DNA from: Polynucleobacter sp. UBA962
GTDB lineage: Bacteria; Pseudomonadota; Gammaproteobacteria; Burkholderiales; Burkholderiaceae
Assembly: GCA_002292975.1 (NCBI GenBank)
Contig: DBCI01000056.1
Coordinates: forward strand, 204-19,735
Reading direction: 5' to 3'
DNA length: 19,532 bases
In this document: one piece after another, positions 8,350 through 16,935 of the stretch
Layout: each line of letters starts with the position of its first letter
Position numbering within the stretch: position 1 is the first letter of the stretch
Program-made: the position numbers and the translations under genes
Notes under the pieces: model-generated
The model's database searches: none
Told to the model about the DNA's origin: nothing
What the model saw: the letters and a program-made list of their open reading frames with translations, nothing else

Positions 8350-9609
8350 TTAGTGAGCTGCCCACTGAATCGTACTTAGATCAATCCCATCTTTATACAT
8401 TTCCCAAAGAGGAGAAAGCTCTCGTAATTTGGCAATTTTCTCTTTTACTAAGTTAATCGTGAAGTCCACCTCTTCCTCGGTTGTAAAACGGCCGATCGTA
8501 AAACGGATGGAGCTATGCGCTAGTTCATCATTTCGCCCTAGAGCACGCAATACATAGGAGGGCTCTAAAGATGCAGAGGTGCACGCTGAACCCGAAGAAA
8601 TTGCAATGTCTTTCAAGGCCATCAACATAGATTCGCCTTCAACGTAATTAAAGCTGATATTGAGGTTGTGGGCGACGCGCTGATCCATGTCGCCATTGAC
8701 ATAAACCTCTTCAATATCTTTTAGGCCAGCCAACAAACGATCGCGTAATGTGCGAATGCGTGCACGCTCTTCGGCCATTTCTATCCGAGCTATCCGAAAT
8801 GCCTCGCCCATACCCACAATTTGGTGAACCGGTAGAGTGCCTGAACGCATGCCACGTTCATGCCCGCCGCCATGGATTTGCGCTTCGATGCGTACGCGCG
8901 GTTTGCGGCGTACATATAGAGCACCAATTCCCTTGGGTCCATACGTTTTATGTGCTGAGAAGCTCATCAAATCAACTTTTTGCTTCTCAAGATCAATCTC
9001 TACTTTGCCAGTTGCTTGGGCAGAGTCGACGTGAAAGATGATTCCGCGTGAGCGGCAAAGCTCACCAATTTTGGGAATATCCTGAATCACACCAATTTCA
9101 TTATTTACAAATATTACCGATACCAAAATGGTGTCTGGACGAATAGCCGCTTCAAGCTGTGCAAAGTCAATCAGACCGTTATCCATTACATCCAGATACG
9201 TGACGTCATAGCCCTCACGCTCCAGTTCACGGCAGGTATCAAGCGTTGCTTTGTGCTCAGTCTTCACCGTAATAATGTGCTTACCCTTTTCTTTATAGAA
9301 ATGAGCAGCGCCTTTGATCGCGAGATTAATGCTCTCAGTTGCACCGCTGGTCCAGACGATTTCACGGGGATCAGCATTGACTAGTTTGGCAACTTCCACG
9401 CGTGCTTCTTCAACAGCCTCTTCAGCAGCCCAGCCAAACGCATGACTGCGCGAGGCTGGATTACCAAATTGTTCCCTCAAATAGGGAAGCATCTTATCGA
9501 CCACACGCTGATCAATCGGCGTGGTTGCCGAATAATCCATGTAGACCGGAAAATGTTTCGGGCTATAGAGCGAAACGGGTTGAAGGGGAGCTTTTTGTGG
9601 AGCGTTCAT
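8350..9609 (-). CDS. iscS: Cysteine desulfurase IscS
   Basis: IscS is a PLP enzyme that takes sulfur from L-cysteine, releases alanine and passes persulfide sulfur to IscU and to tRNA-thiolation partners. The core starts at [11 protein letters not shown]. The PLP lysine is K221 in [12 protein letters not shown], the [10 protein letters not shown] cofactor segment is near 193-202, and the persulfide cysteine is C343 in [14 protein letters not shown]. The E. coli equivalents are K206 and C328, so this protein carries a 15-residue N-terminal extension (419 versus 404). The next Met (24) is inside the core and would be too late. The ATG is two bases after the iscR stop, and its AAGG ribosome-binding site lies in the last codons of iscR, indicating tight coupling. 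Confidence 0.97.
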   Translation of the reverse strand: MNAPQKAPLQPVSLYSPKHFPVYMDYSATTPIDQRVVDKMLPYLREQFGNPASRSHAFGWAAEEAVEEARVEVAKLVNADPREIVWTSGATESINLAIKGAAHFYKEKGKHIITVKTEHKATLDTCRELEREGYDVTYLDVMDNGLIDFAQLEAAIRPDTILVSVIFVNNEIGVIQDIPKIGELCRSRGIIFHVDSAQATGKVEIDLEKQKVDLMSFSAHKTYGPKGIGALYVRRKPRVRIEAQIHGGGHERGMRSGTLPVHQIVGMGEAFRIARIEMAEERARIRTLRDRLLAGLKDIEEVYVNGDMDQRVAHNLNISFNYVEGESMLMALKDIAISSGSACTSASLEPSYVLRALGRNDELAHSSIRFTIGRFTTEEEVDFTINLVKEKIAKLRELSPLWEMYKDGIDLSTIQWAAH

Positions 9610-9611
9610 GC

Positions 9612-10181
9612 TTAGCCTTGTCTGGCAAGATTAAATACAGAGTTAATAAGAGGCCGCTTAGGAACTTCATCCTTTTTAGTTGCGGCAACGGTGGCTGGCT
9701 TTTTGGTTTTAATCGAATCAACACGCACTTTCTTTTCGCGAAGATCCTGAATCACCACACCACGGCCCTCTTGCTGCTTAGCTAAATCGCGCAAACTGAC
9801 TGAATCAAGATACTCAACCATCTTGGCGTTTAAGTTGGTCCATAAGTCATGGGTCATGCAACGGCTGTGAGCATCTTCTTCGCTATGACAATTGCCCTTA
9901 CCGCCGCACTGGGTCGCATCTAGGGGTTCATCTACCGCCACAATGATGTCAGCAACACTGATTTCTTCAGCCTTGCGCGCGAGGGTGTATCCGCCGCCAG
10001 GGCCGCGTGTACTCTCAACAATATTAAAGCGGCGTAACTTGCCAAAGAGTTGCTCTAAATAGGAAAGCGAGATCTTTTGGCGCTGGCTAATACCGGCAAG
10101 CGTTACGGGGCCATGCGTTTCACGCAGAGCCAAATCAATCATCGCGGTTACTGCAAATCGACCTTTAGTAGTAAGTCTCAT
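9612..10181 (-). CDS. iscR: Fe-S cluster-sensing regulator IscR (Rrf2 family)
   Basis: IscR binds a [2Fe-2S] cluster and, when loaded, represses its own isc operon. The winged helix-turn-helix is at the N terminus ([19 protein letters not shown], then [14 protein letters not shown] and [10 protein letters not shown]). Cluster ligands are C92, C98 and C108, with H111 in MTHDLW. E. coli has C92, C98, C104 and H107, so there are four extra residues between the second and third cysteines. The protein is 189 residues against 162, because of a Lys-rich C-terminal tail from about 150. The ribosome-binding site AAAGGTGA is well placed. The two operators upstream support autoregulation. Confidence 0.95.
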   Translation of the reverse strand: MRLTTKGRFAVTAMIDLALRETHGPVTLAGISQRQKISLSYLEQLFGKLRRFNIVESTRGPGGGYTLARKAEEISVADIIVAVDEPLDATQCGGKGNCHSEEDAHSRCMTHDLWTNLNAKMVEYLDSVSLRDLAKQQEGRGVVIQDLREKKVRVDSIKTKKPATVAATKKDEVPKRPLINSVFNLARQG

Positions 10182-10230
10182 AGATCACCTTTGTTGTGGG
10201 TTGTTATGGACAGCAACTGTCAGAAGGGTA

Positions 10231-10255
10231 ATACCTGACAATTCTGGTCAAGTAT
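10231..10255 (-). promoter_or_regulatory. IscR type 1 operator overlapping the isc -10 element
   Basis: A 25-bp near-perfect inverted repeat reads, on the + strand, ATACCTGAC, seven central bases, then GTCAAGTAT. The arms match in eight of nine positions. This fits the known type 1 IscR consensus (ATA, pyrimidines, GAC, centre, GTC, purines, TAT). It overlaps the probable -10 hexamer at 10251-10256, so bound holo-IscR would block transcription. Confidence 0.82.
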
Positions 10256-10279
10256 AGCAGATTCCCGAGTATTTTGATC
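10251..10279 (-). promoter_or_regulatory. Probable isc operon promoter (extended -10)
   Basis: On the - strand, TGCTATACT gives an extended -10 element, with the hexamer TATACT at 10251-10256. Seventeen bases upstream the -35 region GATCAA (10274-10279) is poor, as is usual for extended -10 promoters. The expected transcription start is near 10244, leaving a leader of about 60 bases before iscR. Both IscR-like sites overlap this promoter, one at -10 and one across the -35 region. Confidence 0.6.
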
Positions 10280-10285
10280 GGGAAT
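10261..10285 (-). promoter_or_regulatory. Second IscR-like operator over the isc -35 region
   Basis: A 25-bp inverted repeat has perfect 8-bp arms (ATTCCCGA at 10261-10268, TCGGGAAT at 10278-10285) around nine central bases. The CTCGGGAAT-type half resembles half-sites in known IscR type 1 sites. The first and last triplets are ATT and AAT where ATA and TAT are usual, so it may be a weaker site. It lies five bases from the first operator, with centres 30 bp apart, about three helical turns, which would put both dimers on the same face of the DNA. Confidence 0.65.
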
Positions 10286-10325
10286 AAACCATAGGGTTAA
10301 TAAGGGGAAAAGAATCTGTGAAGCC

Positions 10326-10350
10326 GAAACAAACACAAGCCTAGCGGGCT
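10326..10350 (-). terminator. Possible weak intrinsic terminator after uvrB
   Basis: Directly after the uvrB stop, the - strand has AGCC-CGCTA-GGCT (arms 10347-10350 and 10338-10341), followed by the T-rich tract TGTGTTTGTTT. The stem is only four to five pairs, so termination efficiency is doubtful. If it fails, uvrB transcripts would run into the isc operon. Confidence 0.35.
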
Positions 10351-12531
10351 CTAGAGAGAATCTTTGGCTAAAGCACCAAAAGCGAGTTCCTTGATTTTAG
10401 CAATCTGATCACGGGTAGCCGCCGCCCTCTCAAACTCGAGGTTTTTGGCCTCCGCCATCATTTGTTTCTCTAGTCGACCAATTTCTTTTGCAAGCTCTTT
10501 TTCGCTCATGCTCTCGTAATGGGCCCGATTCTGGGCAACTTGTAGCTCACTTCGCTTCTCTTGAACATCGTAAACACCATCAATAATGTCTTTAATCCGC
10601 TTGGTTACCCCTTTGGGCTCAATGCCATGCTCGAGATTAAAGGCAATTTGCTTCGTTCTTCGTCGATCGGTCTCACCCATCGCACGCTGCATGGAATTTG
10701 TCATACGATCCGCATACAAAATCGCCTTACCGTTCACATTGCGTGCAGCTCGCCCAATCGTTTGAATCAAACTTCGTTCTGCTCGTAAGAAACCCTCCTT
10801 ATCAGCATCCAAAATTGCGACCAACGATACCTCAGGTATATCGAGACCTTCCCGTAATAAATTAATTCCGACTAAGACATCAAATACTCCCAGACGAAGA
10901 TCCCGAATAATCTCAACACGTTCAACCGTATCAATATCCGAGTGGACATAACGCACCTTCACGCCGTTATCCGATAAATATTCGGTTAACTGCTCGGCCA
11001 TGCGCTTGGTTAAAACAGTGACTAAGACACGCTCGCGTACCTTCACCCGTTCGTGAATTTGATTGAGTAAATCATCGACCTGCGTGCTTGCTGGCAAAAC
11101 TTCAATTGCCGGATCGACAAGTCCGGTAGGCCGAACTAGCTGCTCAACCACTTGCCCTGTCTTTTGGTTCTCATAATCTGCTGGGGTTGCTGATACAAAA
11201 ACCGCTTGACGCATTTTGGTCTCAAATTCAGGAAACTTTAAGGGTCGATTATCCATCGCGGAGGGCAAACGAAATCCATACTCCACCAAAGTATGTTTGC
11301 GTGCCCGATCGCCGTTATACATCCCGTTAAGCTGACCAATCAACACATGACTTTCATCCAAAAACATCAAGGCATCGGGTGGCAAATAATCCACCAAGGT
11401 GGGCGGTGCATCGCCCGGTTTTGCGCCCGATAAATGCCGTGAGTAGTTTTCAATTCCCTTACAAAATCCCAGCTCTGAGAGCATCTCAAGATCAAAGCGA
11501 GTTCGTTGTTCTAAGCGTTGTGCCTCGACTAATTTAGTATCTTTCACGAACTCATCTAAACGCTCACGTAACTCAACCTTAATAGTCTCAATTGCCCGCA
11601 AGATCGTTTCGCGGGGGGTTACATAGTGGGAGCTGGGGTACACCGTGAAGCGCGGTAACTTTTGTTTAATCTTTCCGGTCAGGGGATCAAAAAAATGCAA
11701 GGACTCGACTTGATCATCAAATAACTCAACGCGGATGGCTAACTCATTGTGCTCGGCTGGGAAGATATCAATCGTGTCACCCCGCACCCGAAAGATACCC
11801 CGCTGAAAATCGAGCTCATTGCGCTCGTACTGCATTGAAATTAAACGCGTGACAATATCACGCTGCGTCAATTTATCACCAGGCCTCAGCGTTAAGACCA
11901 TGCTGTGATAATCACCGGGATTACCAATGCCGTAGATCGCAGAAACCGTCGCCACAATCACCACATCACGGCGCTCTAATAAGCTCTTAGTTGCCGATAG
12001 ACGCATTTGCTCGATGTGCTCATTGATTGAGGAGTCTTTTTCAATAAAGAGGTCGCGCGTCGGGACGTAAGCTTCAGGCTGGTAGTAGTCGTAATAACTT
12101 ACAAAGTACTCCACTGCATTGCGAGGAAAGAACTCCCTGAATTCTGAGTACAACTGAGCAGCAAGAGTTTTGTTGGGAGCAAAGACAATCGCGGGTCGAC
12201 CCATTCGCGCAATCACATTGGCCATGGTGAAGGTCTTCCCTGAACCGGTTACGCCCAAGAGGGTCTGAAACGATAGGCCGTCCTCAATACCAGCACATAA
12301 CTGATCAATCGCCGCAGGCTGATCACCAGCAGGGGGAAAGGGTTGATACAACTGATACGGAGAATCTGTAAAACGGATGAATTGAGACTCAACTAGCGGT
12401 GGATCTTGCATGCCCCGATTGAGAGTTGCGCCCTCTTCTTTAACTAATTTTTTAGAGGAGCCCTCACGTGCTTTGGTTTTAGGACTTATGTTGGCTGGTT
12501 TTGGGGTGGGCTTACTCATCTCGGCTATCAT
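10351..12531 (-). CDS. uvrB: UvrABC excinuclease subunit B
   Basis: UvrB is the damage-verifying helicase-like subunit of nucleotide excision repair. It is loaded by UvrA and recruits UvrC. Visible parts are Walker A GVTGSGKT (93-100), the DNA-clamping beta-hairpin region with [12 protein letters not shown], the DEAD-like LDESH, helicase motif VI region [20 protein letters not shown], and the C-terminal UVR domain ([30 protein letters not shown]), which contacts UvrC. At 726 residues it is about 50 longer than E. coli UvrB (673). The excess is a Lys/Pro/Ser-rich N-terminal stretch before [19 protein letters not shown] precedes the first ATG (12531). A second in-frame ATG at 12519 is an equally good start, and neither has a clear ribosome-binding site. 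No clear LexA-type box was found upstream. Confidence 0.96.
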   Translation of the reverse strand: MIAEMSKPTPKPANISPKTKAREGSSKKLVKEEGATLNRGMQDPPLVESQFIRFTDSPYQLYQPFPPAGDQPAAIDQLCAGIEDGLSFQTLLGVTGSGKTFTMANVIARMGRPAIVFAPNKTLAAQLYSEFREFFPRNAVEYFVSYYDYYQPEAYVPTRDLFIEKDSSINEHIEQMRLSATKSLLERRDVVIVATVSAIYGIGNPGDYHSMVLTLRPGDKLTQRDIVTRLISMQYERNELDFQRGIFRVRGDTIDIFPAEHNELAIRVELFDDQVESLHFFDPLTGKIKQKLPRFTVYPSSHYVTPRETILRAIETIKVELRERLDEFVKDTKLVEAQRLEQRTRFDLEMLSELGFCKGIENYSRHLSGAKPGDAPPTLVDYLPPDALMFLDESHVLIGQLNGMYNGDRARKHTLVEYGFRLPSAMDNRPLKFPEFETKMRQAVFVSATPADYENQKTGQVVEQLVRPTGLVDPAIEVLPASTQVDDLLNQIHERVKVRERVLVTVLTKRMAEQLTEYLSDNGVKVRYVHSDIDTVERVEIIRDLRLGVFDVLVGINLLREGLDIPEVSLVAILDADKEGFLRAERSLIQTIGRAARNVNGKAILYADRMTNSMQRAMGETDRRRTKQIAFNLEHGIEPKGVTKRIKDIIDGVYDVQEKRSELQVAQNRAHYESMSEKELAKEIGRLEKQMMAEAKNLEFERAAATRDQIAKIKELAFGALAKDSL

Positions 12532-12655
12532 TTATCACTGTGAACTTACTTGCGCAGCAAATTTTCAACAATCGTCAATTTTGCCGTTTTTATTCCAATT
12601 GCACCAAACATTCCTAAGAACCTGATTTACAACACATAAACCACATTCAATCAAA

Positions 12656-13861
12656 ATGAACCTGTTTTCCTCCGTCCAATTAGCCCCCAAAGACCCCATT
12701 TTTGGCCTTACTGAAGCCTACACTGCCGATCAACGCCCCGGTAAAGTGAATTTAGGCGTTGGCGTCTACTACACCGACGAAGGCAAGGTGCCTTTACTCA
12801 GGGCGGTTCTTGAGGCTGAAAAAGAGCTTGTTGCTAAACAATCGCCTCGTGCCTACATCCCAATCGAAGGTCCAAACCCTTACAACTCAGCAGTGCAAAA
12901 CTTGCTCTTTGGCGCAGACTCCCCCCTTATTAAAGAGGGTCGCGTTGTAACCGCTGAATGTCTTGGTGGAACTGGAGCCTTGCGCGTTGGCGGTGATTTT
13001 GTGAAGCGATTAGATACTAATGCGCCCGCTGCAATTAGCGCGCCAAGTTGGGAAAACCATCGCGGTATTTTTGAATCTGCCGGCTATCAGGTCTTGGAGT
13101 ACAGCTACTTTGACCCCAAGACCCGTGGCGTGGATTTTGAGGGCATGGTTAAATCTTTAGAGTCCTTTCCAGCAAAAACCTTAGTGATTCTGCATGCCTG
13201 CTGTCACAACCCAACGGGTGCAGATCTCACTCCGGATCAGTGGAAAAAAATTATTTCTATTTGCCAAACACGCCAGTTAATTCCTTTTCTTGATATTGCC
13301 TATCAGGGATTTGCTACCGGCATTGAAGAAGATGGTGCGGCAGTGCAACTGTTTGCCAACTCTGGAATGTCTTTCTTCGTATCGAGCTCTTTTTCAAAAT
13401 CATTTTCACTCTATGGTGAACGTGTGGGCGCACTTTCGATTGTTACTCAAAGCAAGGAAGAATCCGCTCGGGTTTTATCGCAATTAAAACGAGTCATACG
13501 CACCAATTATTCCAATCCACCTACGCATGGTGCTGCGATTGTGGCAATGGTGTTGAACTCCCCTAAATTACGCCAGATGTGGGAAGACGAACTCGCCGAG
13601 ATGCGGGAACGGATTAAAGCAATGCGCCATGGTCTTAACAAAAAACTGGCTGCTGCTGGTGCGCAACAGGATTTTTCCTTTATTGAGACTCAGCGTGGCA
13701 TGTTTTCCTATTCCGGCCTCACTGCTGGCCAAGTTGCCAATCTGCAAGAGCAAGATGGTATCTACGCACTTTCGACTGGGCGCATCTGTGTGGCAGCCTT
13801 GAACACCAAAAATTTAGATCGGGTTGCACAGGCTATCGCTCGGGTTCTCGTGTCAAAATAG
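12656..13861 (+). CDS. Aspartate/aromatic-amino-acid aminotransferase (class I PLP enzyme)
   Basis: This enzyme transfers the amino group between aspartate or aromatic amino acids and 2-oxoglutarate. The 401-residue protein belongs to the AspC/TyrB family (396-397 in E. coli). It has APSWENHRGIF (cofactor-stacking Trp at 132), HNPTGADLT with N185, LDIAYQGF with D213 and Y216, the PLP lysine K248 in SSFSKSFSLYGERVG, and the C-terminal substrate-carboxylate Arg in STGRICVAALN. The C-terminal GRICVA motif is slightly closer to TyrB (GRMCVAGLN, from memory) than to AspC (GRVNVAGMT), so both substrate classes are likely. The ATG has no visible Shine-Dalgarno sequence. The 124 bp shared with divergent uvrB show no convincing promoter for either gene. 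phaZ follows after 28 bp. Confidence 0.92.
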   Translation: MNLFSSVQLAPKDPIFGLTEAYTADQRPGKVNLGVGVYYTDEGKVPLLRAVLEAEKELVAKQSPRAYIPIEGPNPYNSAVQNLLFGADSPLIKEGRVVTAECLGGTGALRVGGDFVKRLDTNAPAAISAPSWENHRGIFESAGYQVLEYSYFDPKTRGVDFEGMVKSLESFPAKTLVILHACCHNPTGADLTPDQWKKIISICQTRQLIPFLDIAYQGFATGIEEDGAAVQLFANSGMSFFVSSSFSKSFSLYGERVGALSIVTQSKEESARVLSQLKRVIRTNYSNPPTHGAAIVAMVLNSPKLRQMWEDELAEMRERIKAMRHGLNKKLAAAGAQQDFSFIETQRGMFSYSGLTAGQVANLQEQDGIYALSTGRICVAALNTKNLDRVAQAIARVLVSK

Positions 13862-13889
13862 GGTTTTTGCTGTATCTGGAGGGTAATCA

Positions 13890-15161
13890 ATGCTTTATCA
13901 AATATACGATTTTCAGAAAGCGCTGTTACAACCCTTAACATCTTGGGCCAAAACGACCTCTGAGACGTTCATCAATCCAGCCAACCCCCTATCCCTTCTT
14001 CCGGGTGCGGAGCGCTTTGCTGCAAGCTATGAACTCTTACACCGTCTCGGTAAAGACTATAAAAAGCCTGAATTTGGCATTCGCAGCATCAAAGCCCACG
14101 GCAAAGAGGTAGTGGTTCAAGAAATCACAACCCTTGCAAGACCATTTTGTAACTTAGTTCGCTTTAAGCGCTTCTCCGATGACATCGATGTCATCACGAA
14201 GATGAAGCAAGACCCGATTGTGTTAATTGTTGCCCCTCTCTCGGGTCATCATTCCACTTTATTACGCGATACTGTACGCACGATGTTGCAAGACCACAAG
14301 GTCTACATCACTGACTGGGTGGATGCGCGAATGGTTCCAAATGACCAAGGGGTTTTTGGATTAAGCGACTACGTAAACTACATTGAAGATTTCATTCGCT
14401 TAATTGGTGCTAAAAATCTTCATGTGATTTCTGTATGCCAACCTACCGTACCGGTGCTGGGAGCAGTTTCATTAATGGCCTCCCGGGGTGAAGCAACTCC
14501 TAAATCACTCATCATGATGGGCGGCCCGATTGATGCCCGCAAACATCCCACAGCCGTCAACTCCTTGGCCACAAATAAATCGATTCAGTGGTTCGAAGCC
14601 AATACGATTCATAACGTACCGCCACCCCATCCTGGCGTGGGTCGCCGTGTTTATCCTGGTTTCTTACAGCACCTTGGTTTTATTGCTATGAACCCCAGTA
14701 ATCATATGCAGTCTCATTGGGATTTCTTCCAAAACTTAGTACGGGGTGACGAGCAAGATGCTAAAGCGCATATTCGCTTCTATGATGAGTACAACGCTGT
14801 GCTTGACATGGACGCACACTACTATTTAGACACCATCAGAACCGTGTTCCAAGAGTGCGCATTACCTAATGGTACTTGGAAGGTAAATGGCGAACTCGTA
14901 AAACCAGAAGATATTCAACAATCAGCCATGCTCACCATTGAGGGGGAAATGGACGATATCTCTGGAAGCGGGCAAACGCGCGCTGCTCACAAACTCTGTA
15001 AAGGAATTGATGAGTCTATGAAAGAGCATTACGAGGTCAGTGGTGCTGGGCACTATGGCATCTTTTCTGGAAGACGCTGGCGTAATAAGGTATACCCGCG
15101 AATACAAAGCTTTATTCGTGCGCACCATGCTACCAATCCAAACAATCAAGACGCTAATTAA
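13890..15161 (+). CDS. phaZ: Intracellular polyhydroxybutyrate depolymerase PhaZ
   Basis: PhaZ breaks down stored poly(3-hydroxybutyrate) granules inside the cell, releasing monomers and oligomers for energy and carbon. The 423-residue protein has no signal peptide and matches the Cupriavidus necator PhaZa1 type. The cysteine nucleophile C183 is in VISVCQPTVPVLG, with a triad of D355 (EGEMDDISG) and H388 (SGAGHYGIFSG), the same numbers as reported for that enzyme as I recall them. The alpha/beta-hydrolase oxyanion region is in VLIVAPLSGHHSTLLRDTV. A strong ribosome-binding site (GGAGGG, 13878-13883) precedes the ATG. It sits between the aminotransferase (28 bp) and the RnfB-like gene (20 bp) on the same strand. 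No phaC, phaP or phaR gene is within the window. Confidence 0.93.
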   Translation: MLYQIYDFQKALLQPLTSWAKTTSETFINPANPLSLLPGAERFAASYELLHRLGKDYKKPEFGIRSIKAHGKEVVVQEITTLARPFCNLVRFKRFSDDIDVITKMKQDPIVLIVAPLSGHHSTLLRDTVRTMLQDHKVYITDWVDARMVPNDQGVFGLSDYVNYIEDFIRLIGAKNLHVISVCQPTVPVLGAVSLMASRGEATPKSLIMMGGPIDARKHPTAVNSLATNKSIQWFEANTIHNVPPPHPGVGRRVYPGFLQHLGFIAMNPSNHMQSHWDFFQNLVRGDEQDAKAHIRFYDEYNAVLDMDAHYYLDTIRTVFQECALPNGTWKVNGELVKPEDIQQSAMLTIEGEMDDISGSGQTRAAHKLCKGIDESMKEHYEVSGAGHYGIFSGRRWRNKVYPRIQSFIRAHHATNPNNQDAN

Positions 15162-15181
15162 GTCCGTTTCTATCGAAGTTA

Positions 15182-15853
15182 ATGCGCTCTCCCAAGCTAG
15201 CTGACTTATTAGAGGACGCCTTACCTCAAACACAATGCACAAAGTGCGGCTACCCGGATTGCCGCGGCTATGCAGAGGCAATGGCTGATGGTGAACGCCC
15301 AAATCGCTGTCCTCCTGGTGGTCAAGAAGGCATTATTCGACTCAGTAGGATTCTGGATTTCAAGCTCAATGAAGAAATAAATCAAATTGATCCTGAGTGC
15401 GGCATTGAACGGCCCAGACCAGTTGCATTTATCGATCCCAAGGCTTGTATTGGTTGCACACTGTGTATTCAAGCTTGTCCAGTGGATGCTATTGTGGGTG
15501 CCTCCAAGCAAATGCATACCGTCTTACCGGAGTGGTGTACTGGATGTGATCTTTGTGTGGCACCCTGTCCGGTCGACTGCATCACCATGATTAATATCAC
15601 CGGTAAGCAAACGGGATGGAATGCATGGTCAAGCTCTCAGGCTGATCTCGCAAGGGCCCGTTATCAAACCCATCAAGAGCGACTTGATCGCGAAGAGCGT
15701 GACAATAAGATCCGTTTAGCTAAGAAGGCGAAGGCAAAACTAGTTGCATTGGATGAAACCCAAGCGAGCTCTCCGGCGGAAGTAACTGAAATTGAACGTA
15801 AGCGTGCCATCATTGCTGCAGCGATAGCACGGGTCAAACAATCAAACCCATAG
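15182..15853 (+). CDS. RnfB/RsxB-like multi-cluster ferredoxin lacking the membrane anchor
   Basis: This is an electron-transfer protein with three four-cysteine motifs. A Fer4_18/Fes-type motif is at C19, C22, C27, C43 (QCTKCGYPDCRGYAEAMADG). Two ferredoxin [4Fe-4S] motifs follow: C89, C92, C95, C99 (CIGCTLCIQACP) and C119, C122, C125, C129 (CTGCDLCVAPCP). True RnfB/RsxB begins with a transmembrane helix; here the protein starts directly at the first cluster domain, and the upstream frame gives no start that would restore one. Residues 150-223 form a charged Lys/Arg/Glu-rich helical tail (RLDREERDNKIRLAKKAKAK). The other Rnf/Rsx subunits are absent nearby, although nth follows after 7 bp, as nth does at the end of rsxABCDGE in E. 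coli. Partner and electron donor are unknown; a soluble redox role is inference. Confidence 0.88.
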   Translation: MRSPKLADLLEDALPQTQCTKCGYPDCRGYAEAMADGERPNRCPPGGQEGIIRLSRILDFKLNEEINQIDPECGIERPRPVAFIDPKACIGCTLCIQACPVDAIVGASKQMHTVLPEWCTGCDLCVAPCPVDCITMINITGKQTGWNAWSSSQADLARARYQTHQERLDREERDNKIRLAKKAKAKLVALDETQASSPAEVTEIERKRAIIAAAIARVKQSNP

Positions 15854-15860
15854 TCTGTGT

Positions 15861-16517
15861 ATGAATGCTGAGCAACGGATTGTCTTTTTTCAGGAACTAA
15901 AAGCCAACAATCCAAAACCAAGCACCGAACTAGAATACAGCTCCCCATTTGAGCTATTAACAGCAGTTCTCTTATCGGCACAAGCCACCGACATCTCCGT
16001 AAACAAAGGCACACGCCGACTCTTCGCAGTTGCCAACACACCAGAAGCAATCCTTACCCTAGGGGAGGCGGGGGTTCGCCCCTATATTCAGCACATTGGT
16101 TTATATAAAACCAAAGGGAAACACCTTCAAGAGACGTGCAGCATATTAATCAATCGACATGGTGCTGAGGTCCCCAAGAAACGAGAGGATCTCGAGGCTC
16201 TTCCAGGAGTTGGGCGTAAAACTGCTAATGTCATTCTGAACACTGCATTTGGTGAGCCTACTATCGCCGTAGACACTCATATTTTTAGGGTATCCAACCG
16301 TACTGGTTTAGCCCCAGGCAAGAATGTGATCGAGGTTGAAAAGAAGTTAATGAAACGTGTTCCGCAAGAATTTATCCACGATGCGCACCATTGGCTAATC
16401 TTGCATGGTCGCTATGTCTGCAAAGCACGTAATCCTGATTGTGCTCATTGCGTTGTTGAGCCCCTTTGTTCCTATAAACACAAAACTGATACTGGAAAAG
16501 TACGTGGCCCTATTTAA
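15861..16517 (+). CDS. nth: Endonuclease III
   Basis: Nth is a DNA glycosylase/AP lyase that removes oxidised pyrimidines in base excision repair. The 218-residue protein matches E. coli Nth (211) at every key position. The helix-hairpin-helix is LPGVGRKTA, with catalytic lysine K120. The catalytic aspartate D138 is in VDTHIFRVSNR. The [4Fe-4S] ligands are C187, C194, C197 and C203 (C-x6-C-x2-C-x5-C). The start ATG is 7 bp after the rnfB-like gene. The gene end overlaps the start of the next gene by 14 bp if that gene starts at its GTG. As a [4Fe-4S] protein it is a likely client of the isc operon in this window. Confidence 0.97.
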   Translation: MNAEQRIVFFQELKANNPKPSTELEYSSPFELLTAVLLSAQATDISVNKGTRRLFAVANTPEAILTLGEAGVRPYIQHIGLYKTKGKHLQETCSILINRHGAEVPKKREDLEALPGVGRKTANVILNTAFGEPTIAVDTHIFRVSNRTGLAPGKNVIEVEKKLMKRVPQEFIHDAHHWLILHGRYVCKARNPDCAHCVVEPLCSYKHKTDTGKVRGPI

Positions 16518-16935
16518 TCCATCCCGTGAGGAGGTCCGTCAGTTTTTTTGCACAACCTGGCAAAAGCACACGGATGGGAGTCTTTTAACGCCCCTAGAAA
16601 TGCTTGCGAGTCAGTGGATGGAGCTGCACCCAGAGTTTCATATGATCTTGAACGATCCAACCGGCGCGCTTGAGCAAGAATTTACCCCTGAGAAAGGAAT
16701 AACTAATCCTTTTTTGCATCTGTCTATGCATCTATCGATTAGTGAACAGATTTCGATTGATCAACCACCAGGCATTCGACAGATCGCCAATGCATTGAGT
16801 AAAAAATTGGATTCTGAACACGAAGCACAACATCAAATTATGGAGTGCCTAGGACAAGTCTTATGGCAGGCTCAGCGTGACGCGAGTGCGCTTGATACAA
16901 ATACCTATTTAGAGTCTTTACGAAAATTACTTTAG
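16504..16935 (+). CDS. DUF1841 family protein, function unknown
   Basis: The 143-residue protein is of the DUF1841 type, found mainly in beta- and gammaproteobacteria. It contains LFNPSREEVRQFFCTTWQ, LTPLEMLASQWMELHPEFH and a C-terminal helical segment HQIMECLGQVLWQAQRD. No signal peptide, membrane helix or catalytic motif is seen. The frame stays open back to an ATG at 16405, but family members begin at about (M)FNPSR, so the GTG at 16504 (VALFNPSREE) is preferred. GGAAAAG lies just before it. It overlaps the nth stop by 14 bp, suggesting coupled translation, and its own stop overlaps the stop of the convergent HIT gene by four bases. Confidence 0.85.
   Translation: MALFNPSREEVRQFFCTTWQKHTDGSLLTPLEMLASQWMELHPEFHMILNDPTGALEQEFTPEKGITNPFLHLSMHLSISEQISIDQPPGIRQIANALSKKLDSEHEAQHQIMECLGQVLWQAQRDASALDTNTYLESLRKLL

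Noticed and set aside
9402-9785. Open frame antisense to the iscS start and iscR end
   Set aside because: Both covered genes are conserved; the antisense product shows no family features.
16405-16503. Longer DUF1841 start at ATG 16405 with a hydrophobic N terminus
   Set aside because: The hydrophobic stretch is read from the nth C-terminal coding region in another frame; the family starts at about (M)FNPSR.
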